A stretch of DNA of 64,000 nucleotides. Source: Tellurirhabdus bombi (GTDB taxonomy: Bacteria; Bacteroidota; Bacteroidia; Cytophagales; Spirosomataceae). The stretch spans positions 4,476,001 to 4,540,000 of the forward strand of contig NZ_CP090557.1 in assembly GCF_021484805.1 (NCBI RefSeq). Reading direction: 5' to 3'. A model generated the notes under the pieces. The model was not told the origin of the DNA. It saw only the letters and a program-made list of their open reading frames with translations, and did no database searches. The position numbers and the translations under genes were made by a program. Within the stretch, counting starts at the first letter, position 1, and every line of letters begins with the position of its first letter. Below, one piece after another: positions 1 to 8,864 of this stretch.

Positions 1-1
1 C

Positions 2-268
2 TGGCCAATAACCGGACATTTATGGAACCCCAATAACCGAAACTGGGGCTACCAGACCTACCAGGACAAAGATGCCGTGTTGAAGGCTTACCGGACTAAA
101 TACGCCAAAATGGTAGAAATGTACCAGAAATTGGGCGTTTCTGCCGCCGTTTACACCCAAACAACGGATGTAGAAGGCGAGGTTAACGGGCTCCTCACCT
201 ACGACCGGGAAGTCATTAAGATTCCGGTAGAAACCTTGCGCGAGATACACGCTCCACTTTTTAAATAA
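2..268 (+). CDS. C-terminal end of a GH2-family glycoside hydrolase (partial)
   Basis: This is the last 88 codons of a gene that enters from the left edge; the frame is open from base 2 to the TAA at 266-268. The visible end contains SAAVYTQTTDVEGEVNGL, a stretch typical of the TIM-barrel C-terminus of Bacteroidota family-2 glycosidases (beta-galactosidase or beta-glucuronidase-like enzymes), where Tyr and Glu line the sugar site. Substrate and signal peptide lie outside the window. The GTG at 77 is an internal codon, not a start, because the reading frame and homology continue upstream. The family call is fairly safe; the specificity is unknown. Confidence 0.7.
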   Translation, partial: WPITGHLWNPNNRNWGYQTYQDKDAVLKAYRTKYAKMVEMYQKLGVSAAVYTQTTDVEGEVNGLLTYDREVIKIPVETLREIHAPLFK

Positions 269-270
269 TT

Positions 271-302
271 AAAAAGCCGCCTGACTGCCAGGCGGCTTTT
301 TT
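271..302 (+). terminator. Rho-independent terminator after the GH2 gene
   Basis: A GC-rich perfect 8-bp stem (276-283 with 289-296), extended by A/T pairs and followed by a T run, starts two bases after the stop codon. Confidence 0.85.
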
Positions 303-432
303 GTTTCCTGTCTGTCATTTTCTTTAGGTGATGGAGTGGGCATTTGGTCAGGTTGGTTGCTGTTGCGTTCTGCTTCACGAAAATCTGTAGCTTTTTGTAA
401 ATTGTAGGGATTTATTGACAACCTAAGTCGTT

Positions 433-2433
433 ATGAAACGTTCCTCTTTACTACTAACCAGCTTGCTCCTTTCGGGCATAACGCTGGCTCAAACACCGGC
501 CAAACGACCCATGCGCCCGTCTGACATTGAGCGCTTGCAAGGCATCAGTGATCCGCAAGTATCCCCTGACGGTAGTTGGGTGGCCTACGTTCTTTCGTCT
601 GTCGATGCAGCCAAAGACAAACGCAACGCTGATGTCTGGATGGTAAGCTGGGATGGCCAGCAGTCGGTTCAGCTGACGAACAGCCCCGATAGTGAATCCC
701 GGCCACGTTGGAGTCCCGACGGAAAATACCTGTCTTTCATGGCCGCTCGAAACGGTTCGGAAAGCCAGCTCTGGCTACTGGATCGCCGGGGTGGCGAAGG
801 CAAAAAATTAACTGACCTAAAGGGCGAAATTGAAGAATACGAATGGTCACCGGATGGCAAAAAAATTGCCCTGATCATTAAAGACAAAAGCGTGGCCGAC
901 TCTGCTAAGGGAAAAGCCAGAACGCCCTATTTGGTTGACCGCTACCAATTTAAGCAGGATATAAAAGGCTATCTGGATCGGCGCCCAGCTCACCTGTACC
1001 TATTTGATGTAGCCACGAAAAAACTAGATACCTTAACAACCGGGATACACGACGAATCGACGCCGGTCTGGTCGCCTGACGGTACTAAAATTGCCTTTGT
1101 TAGCAACCGCACGGCTGATCCCGACAAAAACGAAAACACCGACCTCTGGCTTATCGACACCCGGCGCGGTGCCACGCCCCGGCAATTGACCACCTGGGCT
1201 GGTCGTGATTACAACCCCGTCTGGAGTCCGGATGGGAAACGGTTGGCTTACCTGCGTTCGACCTCGGCGGATAATTTTATCATGTACGATCAGCCAACGC
1301 TGAATGTGTTGGCAGTCGATGGCGGTGAGCCAACGATCCTCTCCAAGGCCCTCGACCGGCCCGTTCGCAATCCGCGCTGGTCAACGGATGGGCAGTCAAT
1401 TGCTGTTTTGGTTGATGACGACCGCCAGGCATACGTAGGTCAATATGCTTTGAATACCGGGAAATTCACCAAAGTTATCGGCGGCGACCGCATCTTCACT
1501 GATCTCAAAAATCAGGGTTCAGGCAGTTGGTTAACGATGATGGCCGAACCCCAGCTCCCCGGTGAATTGTATGCGCTGGAAGGTGGGAACCTGCGCCGGT
1601 TAACCAAAATACAGGACGAATTTGTGGCTTCTCTTCAGCTTGCTTCCGTGGAAGGCTTTACCTCCCGTAGCAAAGATGGCACGCAGGTTTCGGGCTTACT
1701 GTACCGCCCGTCCAATATACCTGCCGACAAAAAGCTCCCGCTCATTCTATACATTCACGGTGGGCCTGTCAGCCAGGATACGTATGGATTTGACCTGACC
1801 CGGCAGCTGTTGGCTGCCGGTGGATATGCCGTTGCCGCCGTTAATTACCGAGGTAGCAGCGGTCGGGGTCTGGCTTACTGCAAAGCCATTTACGCCGATT
1901 GGGGCAATAAAGAAGTGGCGGATATTCTGGGCGCTACGGATTATTTGGTGCAGAAAGGCATTGCCGACCCCGAACGCATGGGCATTGGGGGCTGGAGCTA
2001 TGGGGGCATTCTGACGAATTATACGATTGCGACGGATACCCGTTTCAAGGCGGCAGCCAGCGGAGCGGGCAGCTCGTTACAATTAACCATGTACGGCTCC
2101 GATCAATATGTCAATCAATACGAACATGAGCTTGGAACGCCCTGGAAAAACCTGGATAAATGGCTGAAGCTCTCCTATCCTTTTTTAAAAGCAGATCGCA
2201 TTAAAACGCCCACGCAGTTTATGGCCAGCGAAAAAGATTTCAACGTACCGGTGGCGGGTAGTGAACAAATGTACCAGGCCCTTACCTCATTGGGTGTTCC
2301 AACGCAGCTGATCATCTATCCCGGTCAGTTTCACGGCATTACTACGCCTAGCTACCAGCGCGACCGAATTGAACGCTACCTGCAATGGTTTGATAAGTAT
2401 TTGAAGCCGGGAGCAGTTGCACTGGGAAAATAG
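433..2433 (+). CDS. Secreted S9-family serine peptidase (prolyl oligopeptidase / dipeptidyl-peptidase-like)
   Basis: A 666-residue protein with an N-terminal signal peptide (cleavage near residue 20, after LAQ). Residues about 30-390 carry repeated WSPDG motifs, the PD40/TolB-like blades of the beta-propeller that gates S9 peptidases. Residues about 420-660 form the alpha/beta-hydrolase domain with nucleophile Ser522 in GWSYGG, Asp602 in SEKDF and His634 in GQFHG, so the catalytic triad is complete. Members cut short peptides, often after Pro or Ala, in the periplasm or at the surface. It stands alone between two terminators. Whether it is a dipeptidyl peptidase or an acylaminoacyl peptidase cannot be told from the sequence. 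Confidence 0.92.
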   Translation: MKRSSLLLTSLLLSGITLAQTPAKRPMRPSDIERLQGISDPQVSPDGSWVAYVLSSVDAAKDKRNADVWMVSWDGQQSVQLTNSPDSESRPRWSPDGKYLSFMAARNGSESQLWLLDRRGGEGKKLTDLKGEIEEYEWSPDGKKIALIIKDKSVADSAKGKARTPYLVDRYQFKQDIKGYLDRRPAHLYLFDVATKKLDTLTTGIHDESTPVWSPDGTKIAFVSNRTADPDKNENTDLWLIDTRRGATPRQLTTWAGRDYNPVWSPDGKRLAYLRSTSADNFIMYDQPTLNVLAVDGGEPTILSKALDRPVRNPRWSTDGQSIAVLVDDDRQAYVGQYALNTGKFTKVIGGDRIFTDLKNQGSGSWLTMMAEPQLPGELYALEGGNLRRLTKIQDEFVASLQLASVEGFTSRSKDGTQVSGLLYRPSNIPADKKLPLILYIHGGPVSQDTYGFDLTRQLLAAGGYAVAAVNYRGSSGRGLAYCKAIYADWGNKEVADILGATDYLVQKGIADPERMGIGGWSYGGILTNYTIATDTRFKAAASGAGSSLQLTMYGSDQYVNQYEHELGTPWKNLDKWLKLSYPFLKADRIKTPTQFMASEKDFNVPVAGSEQMYQALTSLGVPTQLIIYPGQFHGITTPSYQRDRIERYLQWFDKYLKPGAVALGK

Positions 2434-2568
2434 AACGCGTTTACGTTTTTAATTATTTATCTATTGTACAGAATTTTCAGCTGGCTCTAAAAAAGTCCGG
2501 TTCCAAAGCCGGTCTGTAAATCTTTTTCAACTCTTCATTCGTAAGTATGGCACTTACGCATAGACATG

Positions 2569-2590
2569 CCCCGGCGCTTGCTGGGGTTTT
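2569..2590 (+). terminator. Probable terminator downstream of the S9 peptidase
   Basis: Stem CCCCGGC / GCTGGGG (one G.T pair) with a 4-base loop, followed by TTTTG. It lies about 135 bp after the stop codon. A smaller 6-bp hairpin occupies 2541-2557. Nothing else is recognisable in 2434-2716. Confidence 0.55.
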
Positions 2591-2716
2591 GTCTTATCAG
2601 GCTTTCGAAAGTCTAATAAATCCCTGGTCTAATTTCCTTATCAACGCGCCTATGTGACCAATTTTCCAAAAAGCTGTCTTAACCCTATCTCCATCCGAAC
2701 ATAAGTTGGTTTGCCT

Positions 2717-2983
2717 ATGAGGCCTGTGGTAATTTATATGTATAGGGGTCAGTATGCCATGCTGGAGTGCGTCTCAGAAGAAGAAGGCTTAGAAATTCTT
2801 TCTGATCTGGCCACTCACGAAAAAGTTGATCCAGTTGGTGTTTACAATCCTACCATACAGCGCATTACCTGGCATCCGGAAAATCCTTTCCGGCAGTGGC
2901 AAGAGTCTGATCCCAAACTGAAAAAGTCGCTGCATTTTGCTAAGCTCTTCCAATTAATTATGGATTCTTCCAGTTATAATTAA
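2717..2983 (+). CDS. Small hypothetical protein, 88 residues
   Basis: No family recognised. The ATG at 2717 is preferred over an in-frame TTG two codons earlier. The protein is soluble, with no signal or membrane helix, slightly acidic in its first half (run EEEG) and ends in a helix-rich basic segment. It lies on the same strand as the following response regulator, about 130 bp away, so co-transcription is possible but not shown. Codon use is unremarkable. Confidence 0.5.
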   Translation: MRPVVIYMYRGQYAMLECVSEEEGLEILSDLATHEKVDPVGVYNPTIQRITWHPENPFRQWQESDPKLKKSLHFAKLFQLIMDSSSYN

Positions 2984-3111
2984 GCTCGAAATACTACATT
3001 TCTTCCTCTATTTTATGGTAGACTACCACAAAAGATTTGGTAGCAATGGTTATATTTGACAAAATATAACCAAGATTTCGTATAAACTCGTTAAGGCGCT
3101 TCACCAACAAA

Positions 3112-3537
3112 ATGGTAAAAAGACCCAGGGTCGCTCTCATCGATGATGACCCTAACTTTATGGATTTATTTGTTCGGGCCATGCAGGTTGAGTGTGACCA
3201 GGTTACCATAAAACGTTACAATACCGGCACGGATTTACTTAGCGATTTATTAGCCTCCACTCATTCGGACTGTCCCCACCTTATTCTTATGGATTTGAGC
3301 TTGCCCGGGCGAAATGGCATTGAGGTTGCCCAGGCCGTTCGCCAGATGCATTCTTTCAGAGCTATTCCAATTTTATTGCTCACCAGTTCCGATCAGCCGA
3401 AAGAGGTTCAACATGCTTACGAACAAGGCCTTAATGCATATATCAGCAAACCCTTTTCCTACCGGGAAATGAAAGTTTTGGTGAAACAGATTTGCGATTA
3501 CTGGCTTACAGCAGGACAACTACCTAATTTGGAATGA
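3112..3537 (+). CDS. Single-domain response regulator (CheY-like receiver)
   Basis: A 141-residue stand-alone receiver domain. The acidic pocket is Asp11-Asp13 (IDDD), the phospho-acceptor is Asp61 in LMDLSLPG, and the switch residues Thr91 and Lys113 (KPF) are present, so it should accept phosphate from a histidine kinase. No output domain follows. No kinase is encoded nearby, so its partner is remote. The next gene is an AraC-type regulator on the same strand, but no functional link is demonstrated. Confidence 0.9.
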   Translation: MVKRPRVALIDDDPNFMDLFVRAMQVECDQVTIKRYNTGTDLLSDLLASTHSDCPHLILMDLSLPGRNGIEVAQAVRQMHSFRAIPILLLTSSDQPKEVQHAYEQGLNAYISKPFSYREMKVLVKQICDYWLTAGQLPNLE

Positions 3538-3567
3538 TCCACCATGCTTTCCTGAATTTTAGTGCCT

Positions 3568-4437
3568 ATGCAGTCTAACGTTCCCGTTTACAAACTTCAT
3601 TCCTTTCCCCGTCATGAGCCCGAAGCGCTTTTTTACATGACCCGGTTGGAGAAGCTGGTACAGGAATTTAAAGGCATCGACAAACCACACTCGCATACCT
3701 TCTATCTGGTTATGTGGATTGGAACCGGAGGAGGCACTCATACCATCGACTTCAAAACGTATAACTTAGCCCCTAACCAACTTTATTTTCTTACGCCCGG
3801 GCAAGTCCATAGCTGGCAGTTATCTCCTGATATTCAAGGGTATAATTTATTTCTGGAAGCTAATTTTTTTCGAAGCCGCTTCGGAAATCGCCTGCAACAG
3901 TATCCTTTTTTTCATTCCCACCAGCACCAGCCGCTTCTGGAAGTTTCCGATCAGAAGGGACTTTTTCAGGACCTATTTTCGTATGCTTTCCAGGAATACG
4001 AAAATAGGCGTCTAAACCGATCTGAGGTTTTTCTTTCTTACATCCACATTATTCTGGAAACAGCAAACCGCCTTTATAGTCAACAGTTAACCGAAACCGA
4101 CACGCATCTATACGACCGCATTCGGCAATATGAAGATTTATTGGAGAAGCATTTCCTGACAACCCGCGAAGTAGGTGCCTACGCGGAGAAAATGAACCTT
4201 ACTCCTAATTACCTCAATCATATTTGTAAAAAAGTACTGAGTAAAACGGCTAGCCAGCTTTTGCACGAGCGCCAGGTTATTGAAGCCCAGCGCCTATTAA
4301 CTCATACGACTCAATCAATCAAGGAAATTGGCTTTCTGTTAGGCTTTGACGACCCTTCCTATTTTGTGCGCTTCTTCAAAAAGCAGACCGGCTCTACACC
4401 CGCTGATTTCCGTCAACAATTACTCAACAATCGTTGA
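3568..4437 (+). CDS. AraC-family transcriptional regulator with cupin-like sensor domain
   Basis: A 289-residue protein. The N-terminal half (about 20-150) has the beta-rich pattern of an AraC-type cupin ligand domain, including the HSHTFY and TPGQVHSW segments seen in many Bacteroidota regulators. Residues about 185-285 form the double helix-turn-helix, ending in the signature region GFDDPSYFVRFFKKQTG. The ATG at 3568 is chosen over a GTG two codons upstream. It begins 30 bp after the receiver gene. Ligand and targets are unknown; no sugar genes adjoin it. Confidence 0.88.
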   Translation: MQSNVPVYKLHSFPRHEPEALFYMTRLEKLVQEFKGIDKPHSHTFYLVMWIGTGGGTHTIDFKTYNLAPNQLYFLTPGQVHSWQLSPDIQGYNLFLEANFFRSRFGNRLQQYPFFHSHQHQPLLEVSDQKGLFQDLFSYAFQEYENRRLNRSEVFLSYIHIILETANRLYSQQLTETDTHLYDRIRQYEDLLEKHFLTTREVGAYAEKMNLTPNYLNHICKKVLSKTASQLLHERQVIEAQRLLTHTTQSIKEIGFLLGFDDPSYFVRFFKKQTGSTPADFRQQLLNNR

Positions 4438-4564
4438 TTTGTACCATACCCTCCTTGTTCTGTCTTCGAAAAAAAGAGCGCTAACTGGTATTTTTGTAGA
4501 GTAATAACTGCTGGTCATCTAGCTAATATTCCACTCAAAATGTCGCTCTGGCGACCCAATAGCC

Positions 4565-4957
4565 ATGTTAAAAGACAGCCCTTTATACAGCATTGCCTTT
4601 AATAAATGCCCACGTTGCCACCAAGGAGACTTTTTTGTTACTAAAAGTGCATTCAGCCGCCGCTTTGACGAAATGCATACTGACTGTCCGCACTGTGGCG
4701 AACCGCTTACCCCGGAACCCGGCTTTTATTGGGGCGCTATGTTTGTAAGCTATGCGTTTTATACCATCTATACGTTGCTTACTTTCTTTGTTTTTGTTCA
4801 GTGGCTAAAGGTTGATCTGGATTATTACCTCATCGGGTTGACGCCTACTTTAGTGCTATTGACGCCTTATTTTTTCCGCCTGGCCCGTCGAAGCTGGTTG
4901 ACTATCTTCACGAGCTACGATCCAAATAAGCAACGCGTTCAGATCAAGAATACTTAA
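4565..4957 (+). CDS. DUF983-family membrane protein with zinc-ribbon-like cysteines
   Basis: A 130-residue protein. Two CxxC pairs, Cys15/Cys18 (CPRC) and Cys41/Cys44 (CPHC), form a probable metal-binding knuckle before two transmembrane helices at about 55-78 and 84-106. This arrangement, with the GFYWGAMFVSY segment at the membrane entry, is diagnostic of DUF983. The molecular role of the family is not established. It is followed by an intergenic stretch and a terminator that serves the convergent sppA. Confidence 0.85.
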   Translation: MLKDSPLYSIAFNKCPRCHQGDFFVTKSAFSRRFDEMHTDCPHCGEPLTPEPGFYWGAMFVSYAFYTIYTLLTFFVFVQWLKVDLDYYLIGLTPTLVLLTPYFFRLARRSWLTIFTSYDPNKQRVQIKNT

Positions 4958-5083
4958 TAAGCCTCCTTTTTGTTAGCTGAAAAAGCCGAATCAGGAATCA
5001 ATAAATCAGCCTACCGATTAGCGAAGCAATACTGACCGTCAAAAACTGCCGAATAGACCAAGGCCAAAAGCCTCTTCACTATA

Positions 5084-5116
5084 GAAAAAAAGCCTCAGAG
5101 CGACTGCTCTGAGGCT
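5084..5116 (-). terminator. Terminator of sppA
   Basis: Perfect 10-bp stem (5091-5100 with 5107-5116), 6-base loop, and a run of seven T on the minus strand. It starts 24 bp after the sppA stop and may also block read-through from the convergent DUF983 gene. Confidence 0.88.
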
Positions 5117-5139
5117 TTCCCATAACTCTCTACAGTAAA

Positions 5140-6906
5140 TTATTTAATATCAATTTCAAAGGGCAAGCGCGCCTGTACCCCCTGCATGTTCTTCAGTTTT
5201 TTCAGGTATTGAATGTACGGAGCCAACTCACCAACGTGGGCGCTCAATTTCGTTTCTTCGTCCCCACCGGTGAACCCTTTCAGCAGTTCTTCAATGGCGT
5301 TTTTCTTCTCGGGAATATAACGAACCCGGTAATCGCCTTCTTTCAGCTTAGCCGACTGAGCCGCCAGTTTGATGGCATCATCCAAGCCGCCTAATTTATC
5401 GACCAGCCCGTTGGCTTTCGCCTGTTCGCCCGTCCAAACCCTTCCTGAAGCTAGCTTGCGCAGGCTATCAACCGGCATTTTGCGTCCCTGGGCCGCTTTA
5501 GAAGTGAAGATGGCGTAACCGCGCTCCACGTTTTTCTGCAACACATCCCGCTCAAACGGCGACATTTCACGCGTTAAGGTCGGGAAGTCAGAATGGGCAT
5601 TGGTCAGCACCCGGTCGTACGTAATTCCGAGTTTTTCCTTGAAGAAGCCTTCGGTGTTAAACAGCATGCCGAAAATCCCGATAGACCCCGTAATGGTATT
5701 AGGATAAGCCACAATCTGATTGCAACCCATCGCCATATAATAGCCTCCAGAGGCAGCATAATCAGACATGGAAGCAATGACGGGCTTGGCTTTTTTGGCC
5801 AGCTCAATTTCACGCCACATCACATCCGACGCCAGCGCGCTACCACCCGGCGAGTTGATACGCATCACAATTGCTTTCACTTTATCGTCTAGCCGAGCTT
5901 TGCGCAGTTGTTCCGTAATGTTGTCCGAAGCAATGTTGTTGTCATCTTTTCCCGAAACGATATCGCCCGAAGCGACGATGACAGCAATGCGGTTTTTGAT
6001 GTTTCCTTCTTCGACGTATTTTTTCGCTTTTCCGTATTTACCCAGCGAAACAAAATCGATCTTTTTCTTTTCGTCGATGCCTAATTTTTTCCGCATGTCG
6101 GTTTCCACTTCATCGTAATAGGCAACACGGGTAACCAATTTTGCTCTCAGGGCATCTTGCGGCGTCTGGATAGACAATTCATCAGCTTCTTTCTTCAAGG
6201 CTGCAACCGATACGTTTCGGCTGGTAGCAATGGCTGAGGCGAAATGATTGTTCATTGAGTTCAGGAAAGAAGCGGTCTGCAATTTGCTGGCCTCACTCAT
6301 TTTTTCGTAGAGGAACGGCTCTACAGCGCTTTTAAACTCTCCTACCCGGAAAATTACCGGCTTGATATTCAACTTGTCAAGTGTTCCTTTGAAGAAGGTA
6401 TACTCGGCATCCAGACCATTCCATTCGACGGCTCCGGCTGGATTCACATAAATATTATCGGCTATTGATGCCAGGTAATATCCTTTTTCGGTCATCACCT
6501 CGCCATAAGCATAGACAAATTTCTTCGATTTTTTAAAATCCAGCAGCGCCATGCGCACTTCTTCAAGCGTTGCCCAACCCGCCTGCGGATACTCAGTTTG
6601 GAGGTAAACTCCTTTGATATTCGGATCGAGCTTCGCGTTCGCCAGGGCCTGTTTCAGGTCAATGATGCCAATGACGTCACCGTCCGAATTGAAAGGTCCA
6701 AAGCTGGAGAACGGGTTTTCGACGCCAATTTCCCGTATCGGATTGTTCAGGTTAAGCTTTAATACTGAATTTTCTTTTACTGTAGTTTCATCGCTGGAAG
6801 CAGAACTGAGGGCCGATCCGATTCCAATGAGCAGCATAAATCCCACAAACGAAAAGACGATGAGTCCGACGAAGGTGGCTAGAACATATTTCAAAAATTG
6901 CCGCAT
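5140..6906 (-). CDS. sppA: Signal peptide peptidase SppA, 67-kDa type
   Basis: A 588-residue membrane-anchored serine protease that degrades cleaved signal peptides. One N-terminal membrane helix (about 5-30) is followed by two ClpP-like domains. The catalytic dyad is visible: Lys141 in the first domain (TEKGYYLAS) and Ser386 in the second (YAASGGYY). This two-domain length matches the E. coli-type long SppA. An upstream in-frame TTG at 6948 would add 14 residues; the ATG at 6906, directly before the membrane helix, is the better start. It lies downstream of ppa but is separated from it by a terminator. Confidence 0.93.
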   Translation of the reverse strand: MRQFLKYVLATFVGLIVFSFVGFMLLIGIGSALSSASSDETTVKENSVLKLNLNNPIREIGVENPFSSFGPFNSDGDVIGIIDLKQALANAKLDPNIKGVYLQTEYPQAGWATLEEVRMALLDFKKSKKFVYAYGEVMTEKGYYLASIADNIYVNPAGAVEWNGLDAEYTFFKGTLDKLNIKPVIFRVGEFKSAVEPFLYEKMSEASKLQTASFLNSMNNHFASAIATSRNVSVAALKKEADELSIQTPQDALRAKLVTRVAYYDEVETDMRKKLGIDEKKKIDFVSLGKYGKAKKYVEEGNIKNRIAVIVASGDIVSGKDDNNIASDNITEQLRKARLDDKVKAIVMRINSPGGSALASDVMWREIELAKKAKPVIASMSDYAASGGYYMAMGCNQIVAYPNTITGSIGIFGMLFNTEGFFKEKLGITYDRVLTNAHSDFPTLTREMSPFERDVLQKNVERGYAIFTSKAAQGRKMPVDSLRKLASGRVWTGEQAKANGLVDKLGGLDDAIKLAAQSAKLKEGDYRVRYIPEKKNAIEELLKGFTGGDEETKLSAHVGELAPYIQYLKKLKNMQGVQARLPFEIDIK

Positions 6907-6951
6907 GAAGGTATATTTAACTAATGTTTTTAGATACTTAGTTAACAAAAA

Positions 6952-6977
6952 TAAAAACGGGACTATTCCCAGTCCCG
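6952..6977 (-). terminator. Terminator between ppa and sppA
   Basis: 7-bp stem CGGGACT / AGTCCCG (6958-6964 and 6971-6977) followed on the minus strand by a T-rich tract. The same tract reads TATTTTTG, which matches the Bacteroidota -7 consensus and might also serve sppA. Confidence 0.75.
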
Positions 6978-7054
6978 CAAAAATGTGTTGGAAGTCATAA
7001 TTAGAGGATAGAAGGAGAAACTAGCTTACTGCTTCTATCCCACTCTTCAGTTTG

Positions 7055-7684
7055 CTATAAGCTCATCGTCGCCTGCGTGCGAATTAGCTGCCAATAGTCT
7101 TCTACTGACCGACGAATCACCTCGTGGGCTTCTTCACGACCGTAGATGTTGACGATCTCGCAAGTCATGGGCTCAGCCGGTAAGTTTTTATACGTTAAGA
7201 AATAGTGCTGCAACCGCATAACAACATCTTTCGGCAGATCTTTCAGGTCTTTGTACAGCGAGTACATGGCATCTCCTTTCAGAACAGCGATGATTTTATC
7301 GTCAGCTTCACCTTTGTCCAGCAAACGGAATCCACCGATGGGAATGGCTTGCAGAATGATGTTTCCGTGCGTGATGGCGTGCTCGCTCAAAACGCAGATA
7401 TCAATGGGGTCGCCATCTCCTTTTTCAATGTCCCGTCCTGACCGTTCGCGCGCGAGAGAAGCTACCTGCTCATCGCAATACGTTTGCGGAAGGAAGCCAT
7501 ACAGGGCCGGAACAATGTTGGAATATTTCTGCGGGCGGTCGATTTTCAGATACCCTGTCTCTTTGTCTACTTCATATTTGACCGTATCCGTAGGAACAAT
7601 CTCGATGAAAGCCGTTACCAGATTCGGAGCATCTTCTCCGATCGAAATCCCATGCCAGGGATGTGCTTTAAATTGTTGATTCAT
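7055..7684 (-). CDS. ppa: Soluble inorganic pyrophosphatase (family I)
   Basis: A 209-residue cytosolic enzyme that hydrolyses pyrophosphate to two phosphates and pulls biosynthetic reactions forward. The metal-binding signature DGDPID gives Asp90, Asp92 and Asp95; the KYE segment near residue 36 and KPR-like IDRPQKYSN region are also family features. The start is uncertain: ATGs at 7714 and 7696 would add 10 or 4 residues, while the ATG at 7684 gives the usual N-terminus. It ends in an intrinsic terminator. Confidence 0.93.
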   Translation of the reverse strand: MNQQFKAHPWHGISIGEDAPNLVTAFIEIVPTDTVKYEVDKETGYLKIDRPQKYSNIVPALYGFLPQTYCDEQVASLARERSGRDIEKGDGDPIDICVLSEHAITHGNIILQAIPIGGFRLLDKGEADDKIIAVLKGDAMYSLYKDLKDLPKDVVMRLQHYFLTYKNLPAEPMTCEIVNIYGREEAHEVIRRSVEDYWQLIRTQATMSL

Positions 7685-7775
7685 AGTTCTTTTCATAACC
7701 TCCGTGCTTTCCATAAGTTCTTTCTATTCTCTGCGGCCAGAAAAAATAAGTTTGTAAAGAGGCACAGAGGGGGCT

Positions 7776-8747
7776 TCAGCCCGCTTTTTCTGCAATTAAT
7801 AAATCACTTGTTTTATTGGTTGTCGATTGCCTAATCAGTAATTCACCTAAAAAACCGGCTAAAAATAACTGAACGCCCAGAATAATAGCTACTAATGCCA
7901 GAAAAAACAAAGGGTTATCGGTTACGTTGCGAAATTTGAGGTGCCGGGCAATGTTATATACTTTTTCGCCAATTAGGTAGAATGTGATTATTGTACCAAC
8001 AAAAAAGGATAATGTACCAAGACTGCCAAAGAAGTGCATGGGACGTTTACCAAATTTGTGGACAAAAGCGATGACGAGCAAATCCAGGAAACCATTTACG
8101 AAGCGTTCCAGCCCGAACTTGGTAGTCCCGTATTTACGCGCCCGGTGCTGCACTATTTTTTCGCCAATCTTCTTGAATCCGTTCCAGTTGGCCACCACCG
8201 GAATATAGCGATGCATTTCGCCGTAAAGCGTGACGTTCTTCACTACTTTTTGCCGGTAAGCTTTCAGACCGCAATTGAAATCGTGCAGATAAACTCCCGA
8301 AATCTGGCGGGTGGCGGCGTTGAACAACTTGGTTGGCAGCGTCTTACTGATCGGGTCGTATCGTTTCTGCTTCCAGCCCGATACCAGATCGTATCCGCCC
8401 TGGGTAATCATCCGATAAAGCTCCGGAATCTCGTCGGGACTGTCCTGCAAATCTGCATCCATCGTGATCACCACCTCGCCCCGGCACGCCTGAAAAGCCG
8501 TTTGAAGCGCCGCCGTCTTGCCGTAGTTCCGATTAAACCGAATGCCCCGGACGTGTGGATTGCGCGCAGCCAGTTGCTGAACTACTTCCCACGAATTATC
8601 CGTACTACCATCGTCTACGAACAAAATCTCGTACGAGAATTTCTGTTCGGTAACCACGCGAACAATCCATTCGTGCAGTTCGGGTAGCGACTCATCTTCG
8701 TTGAAGAGCGGAATGATAACGGAAAGTTGCAATGGTTCGTTAGTCAT
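7776..8747 (-). CDS. Family-2 glycosyltransferase with two C-terminal membrane helices (GtrB/DPM1-like)
   Basis: A 323-residue protein. The GT-A domain (about 5-230) starts with the SVIIPLFNEDESLPEL segment and contains DDGSTDNS and the DADLQDSP metal-binding (DxD) motif. Two membrane helices follow at about 240-262 and 280-305. This is the layout of polyprenyl-phosphate sugar transferases that load glucose or mannose onto undecaprenyl phosphate on the inner leaflet. The ATG at 8747 is preferred; upstream residues to 8819 are not conserved-looking. Donor sugar and pathway are unknown, as no glycan cluster adjoins. Confidence 0.88.
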   Translation of the reverse strand: MTNEPLQLSVIIPLFNEDESLPELHEWIVRVVTEQKFSYEILFVDDGSTDNSWEVVQQLAARNPHVRGIRFNRNYGKTAALQTAFQACRGEVVITMDADLQDSPDEIPELYRMITQGGYDLVSGWKQKRYDPISKTLPTKLFNAATRQISGVYLHDFNCGLKAYRQKVVKNVTLYGEMHRYIPVVANWNGFKKIGEKIVQHRARKYGTTKFGLERFVNGFLDLLVIAFVHKFGKRPMHFFGSLGTLSFFVGTIITFYLIGEKVYNIARHLKFRNVTDNPLFFLALVAIILGVQLFLAGFLGELLIRQSTTNKTSDLLIAEKAG

Positions 8748-8864
8748 ACTTAGTAAACACGGAGAACGCAAAGAATTTAGCAGAGCATTGGGAGAAAATT
8801 CAGTGGTTTGCTCTTTCAATTCGCCAGGCTTGTGTTCTCACTTGATGCAAAGTTCGTAAAGGTT

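Noticed and set aside
3051-3058. TATATTTG as promoter of the response regulator
   Set aside because: It matches the -7 consensus, but the nearest TTTG is only 11 bp upstream instead of 19-21 bp, and AT-rich text gives such matches by chance.
6946-6953. TATTTTTG as a separate sppA promoter
   Set aside because: It is part of the T tract of the ppa terminator; it may have promoter function, but the sequence alone does not support an independent call.
8034-8687. 217-codon plus-strand open frame
   Set aside because: Antisense to the glycosyltransferase gene, whose motifs are intact.
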